The position numbers were made by a program, and so were the translations under genes. DNA of 6,301 nt from Bacteroidales bacterium UBA1064. Its GTDB lineage: Bacteria > Bacteroidota > Bacteroidia > Bacteroidales > Tenuifilaceae. The notes beneath the pieces were generated by a model. The model was not told the origin of the DNA. It searched no databases and saw only the letters and a program-made list of their open reading frames with translations. Where the stretch lies: the NCBI GenBank assembly GCA_002316235.1, contig DCDD01000101.1, positions 1 to 6,301 of the forward strand, written 5' to 3'. Shown piece after piece: positions 5,382 through 6,301 of the stretch (its first letter is position 1; each line of letters starts with the position of its first letter).

Positions 5382-6301
5382 ATGAAAAAAATGAGTCTCT
5401 TAACAAGCACAAAGGGTTTAGCCTTTGCGGCAATCCTACTTGGTCTGGGCATGGCATCATGTAATGATGATGAAGACGAACCCAAGCCTCCCACAGGACA
5501 AAAGGTAACGGTTTCTGGCGATATCACAGCCAACACAACCTGGTCGGCAAACGATACTATCATGCTGGAAGGGTTTGTTTACGTGAACAATGGGGTTACG
5601 CTTACCATTGAGCCGGGAGCGCTAATTAAGGGTTTAAGCGACACCAAGGCAGCGCTGATAGTTGAGCGTGGCGGTAAAATTATGGCCAATGGAACACAAG
5701 ATAGACCTGTTGTATTTACTAGCGATAAACCGGCCGGTCAGAGAAAACCTGGCGACTGGGCAGGAATAATAATTTGTGGCAAGGCTCCTATTAATATTAC
5801 CGGTGGTGAGGCTGAGATTGAAGGAGGAACCGGCGCTATTTACGGGGGTACTGATCCTGCCGACAACTCCGGATCGCTTCAGTATGTTCGCATAGAGTTT
5901 GCAGGATACGAGGTTTCCAGCGGAAATGAAATTAACGGCCTTACCTTGGGGGGCGTAGGAAGTGGAACTGTAATTGAACACGTTCAGGTTTCTTTTGGCC
6001 GCGATGACTCTTTCGAGTGGTTTGGCGGAACCGTAAATGCCAAGTACCTGGTTTCGTACCGTGGTGGTGATGACGATTTTGACACCGACAATGGCTTTAG
6101 CGGAAATGTTCAGTATGGTTTAATCCTTCGTGGTCCTGAGGAAGCTGACAAGTCCGATGCATCCAACGGGTTTGAATCCGATAACGATGCAAACGGCTCA
6201 TCAAATACTCCACTAACCTCTGCAAAGTTCAGCAACATCACTATTCTTGGCCCCTATGCCACTAAGACCCAACCAAATGTTAACCCCAACCACAAGCATG
6301 C
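5382..6301 (+). CDS. Surface-type lipoprotein with beta-helix-like repeats (C-terminus beyond window)
   Basis: The frame is open for 306 codons from ATG 5382 to the window end. A type II signal peptide ends in the lipobox MASC with Cys27 as lipid acceptor. The following acidic run NDDEDE resembles the lipoprotein export signal that sends Bacteroidota lipoproteins to the cell surface. A short proline-containing linker (PKPPTG) leads into a Gly-rich body typical of a parallel beta-helix: TLTIEPGALIKG (about 73-84), ALIVERGGKIMANGTQDRPVVFTS (91-114) and GDWAGIIICGKAPIN (124-138). Acidic loops such as GGDDDFDTDNG could bind metal. I recognise this as a widespread Bacteroidota family often annotated only as hypothetical or T9SS-associated; any C-terminal sorting domain would be outside the window. 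It is not SusD-like. Its place after the receptor and its array promoter suggest it binds or captures the receptor ligand at the surface, which is inference. ATG 5391 (M4) is a less likely alternative start. Confidence 0.9.
   Translation, partial: MKKMSLLTSTKGLAFAAILLGLGMASCNDDEDEPKPPTGQKVTVSGDITANTTWSANDTIMLEGFVYVNNGVTLTIEPGALIKGLSDTKAALIVERGGKIMANGTQDRPVVFTSDKPAGQRKPGDWAGIIICGKAPINITGGEAEIEGGTGAIYGGTDPADNSGSLQYVRIEFAGYEVSSGNEINGLTLGGVGSGTVIEHVQVSFGRDDSFEWFGGTVNAKYLVSYRGGDDDFDTDNGFSGNVQYGLILRGPEEADKSDASNGFESDNDANGSSNTPLTSAKFSNITILGPYATKTQPNVNPNHKH

Noticed and set aside
5634..5981. 115-residue open frame on the minus strand
   Set aside because: It is opposite the lipoprotein coding region, whose signal peptide and family motifs are clear; the minus frame shows no domain or promoter.
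5382..6301. Possibility that the lipoprotein is a SusD homologue
   Set aside because: It has Gly-rich beta-helix-like strands instead of the alpha-helical TPR-type sequence of SusD.

Overview
The window looks chromosomal and comes from a member of the Bacteroidota, possibly a Bacteroidales-type organism (the order is a guess). The pointers are a TonB-dependent receptor with an N-terminal carboxypeptidase-regulatory-like domain, a lipoprotein whose acceptor cysteine is followed by an acidic run (CNDDEDE), promoters with the Bacteroidota -7 element TAnnTTTG, and A-rich leaders without clear Shine-Dalgarno sites.

Left half (minus strand, 1-1710): an OmpR/PhoB-family response regulator (1018-1710) is followed downstream by two bacteriohemerythrin-like genes in tandem (545-952, and 1-319, which runs off the window). 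The two hemerythrins are about 72% identical over the visible 106 residues and are separated by 225 bp that contains a probable terminator hairpin. Right half (plus strand, 1901-6301): a 937-residue TonB-dependent receptor, a 121-residue secreted protein made mostly of one carboxypeptidase-regulatory-like domain, a strong rho-independent terminator, and the first 306 residues of a surface-type lipoprotein with beta-helix-like sequence, cut by the window edge.

The most interesting signal is regulatory. The regulator and all three right-hand genes each have a -7 element 27-32 bp before the start codon. Upstream of each -7 element lies a row of 7-bp units resembling TTAACAT, repeated at an 11-bp pitch. 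In all four promoters the unit nearest the gene (degenerate in two) begins exactly 26 bp before the -7 element, on the position where the -33 TTG would normally sit. Direct repeats of about 7 bp at 11-bp pitch are how PhoB/PhoP/SphR-type regulators bind DNA, and the divergently transcribed gene encodes such a regulator. I infer a local, autoregulated, Pho-box-like regulon in which the regulator switches on the receptor, the small domain protein and the surface lipoprotein as separate transcription units. A phosphate-starvation role is plausible from the box type but is not shown: no phosphatase, Pst transporter or histidine kinase is visible here.

No RNA gene, mobile element, CRISPR array or attachment site was seen.
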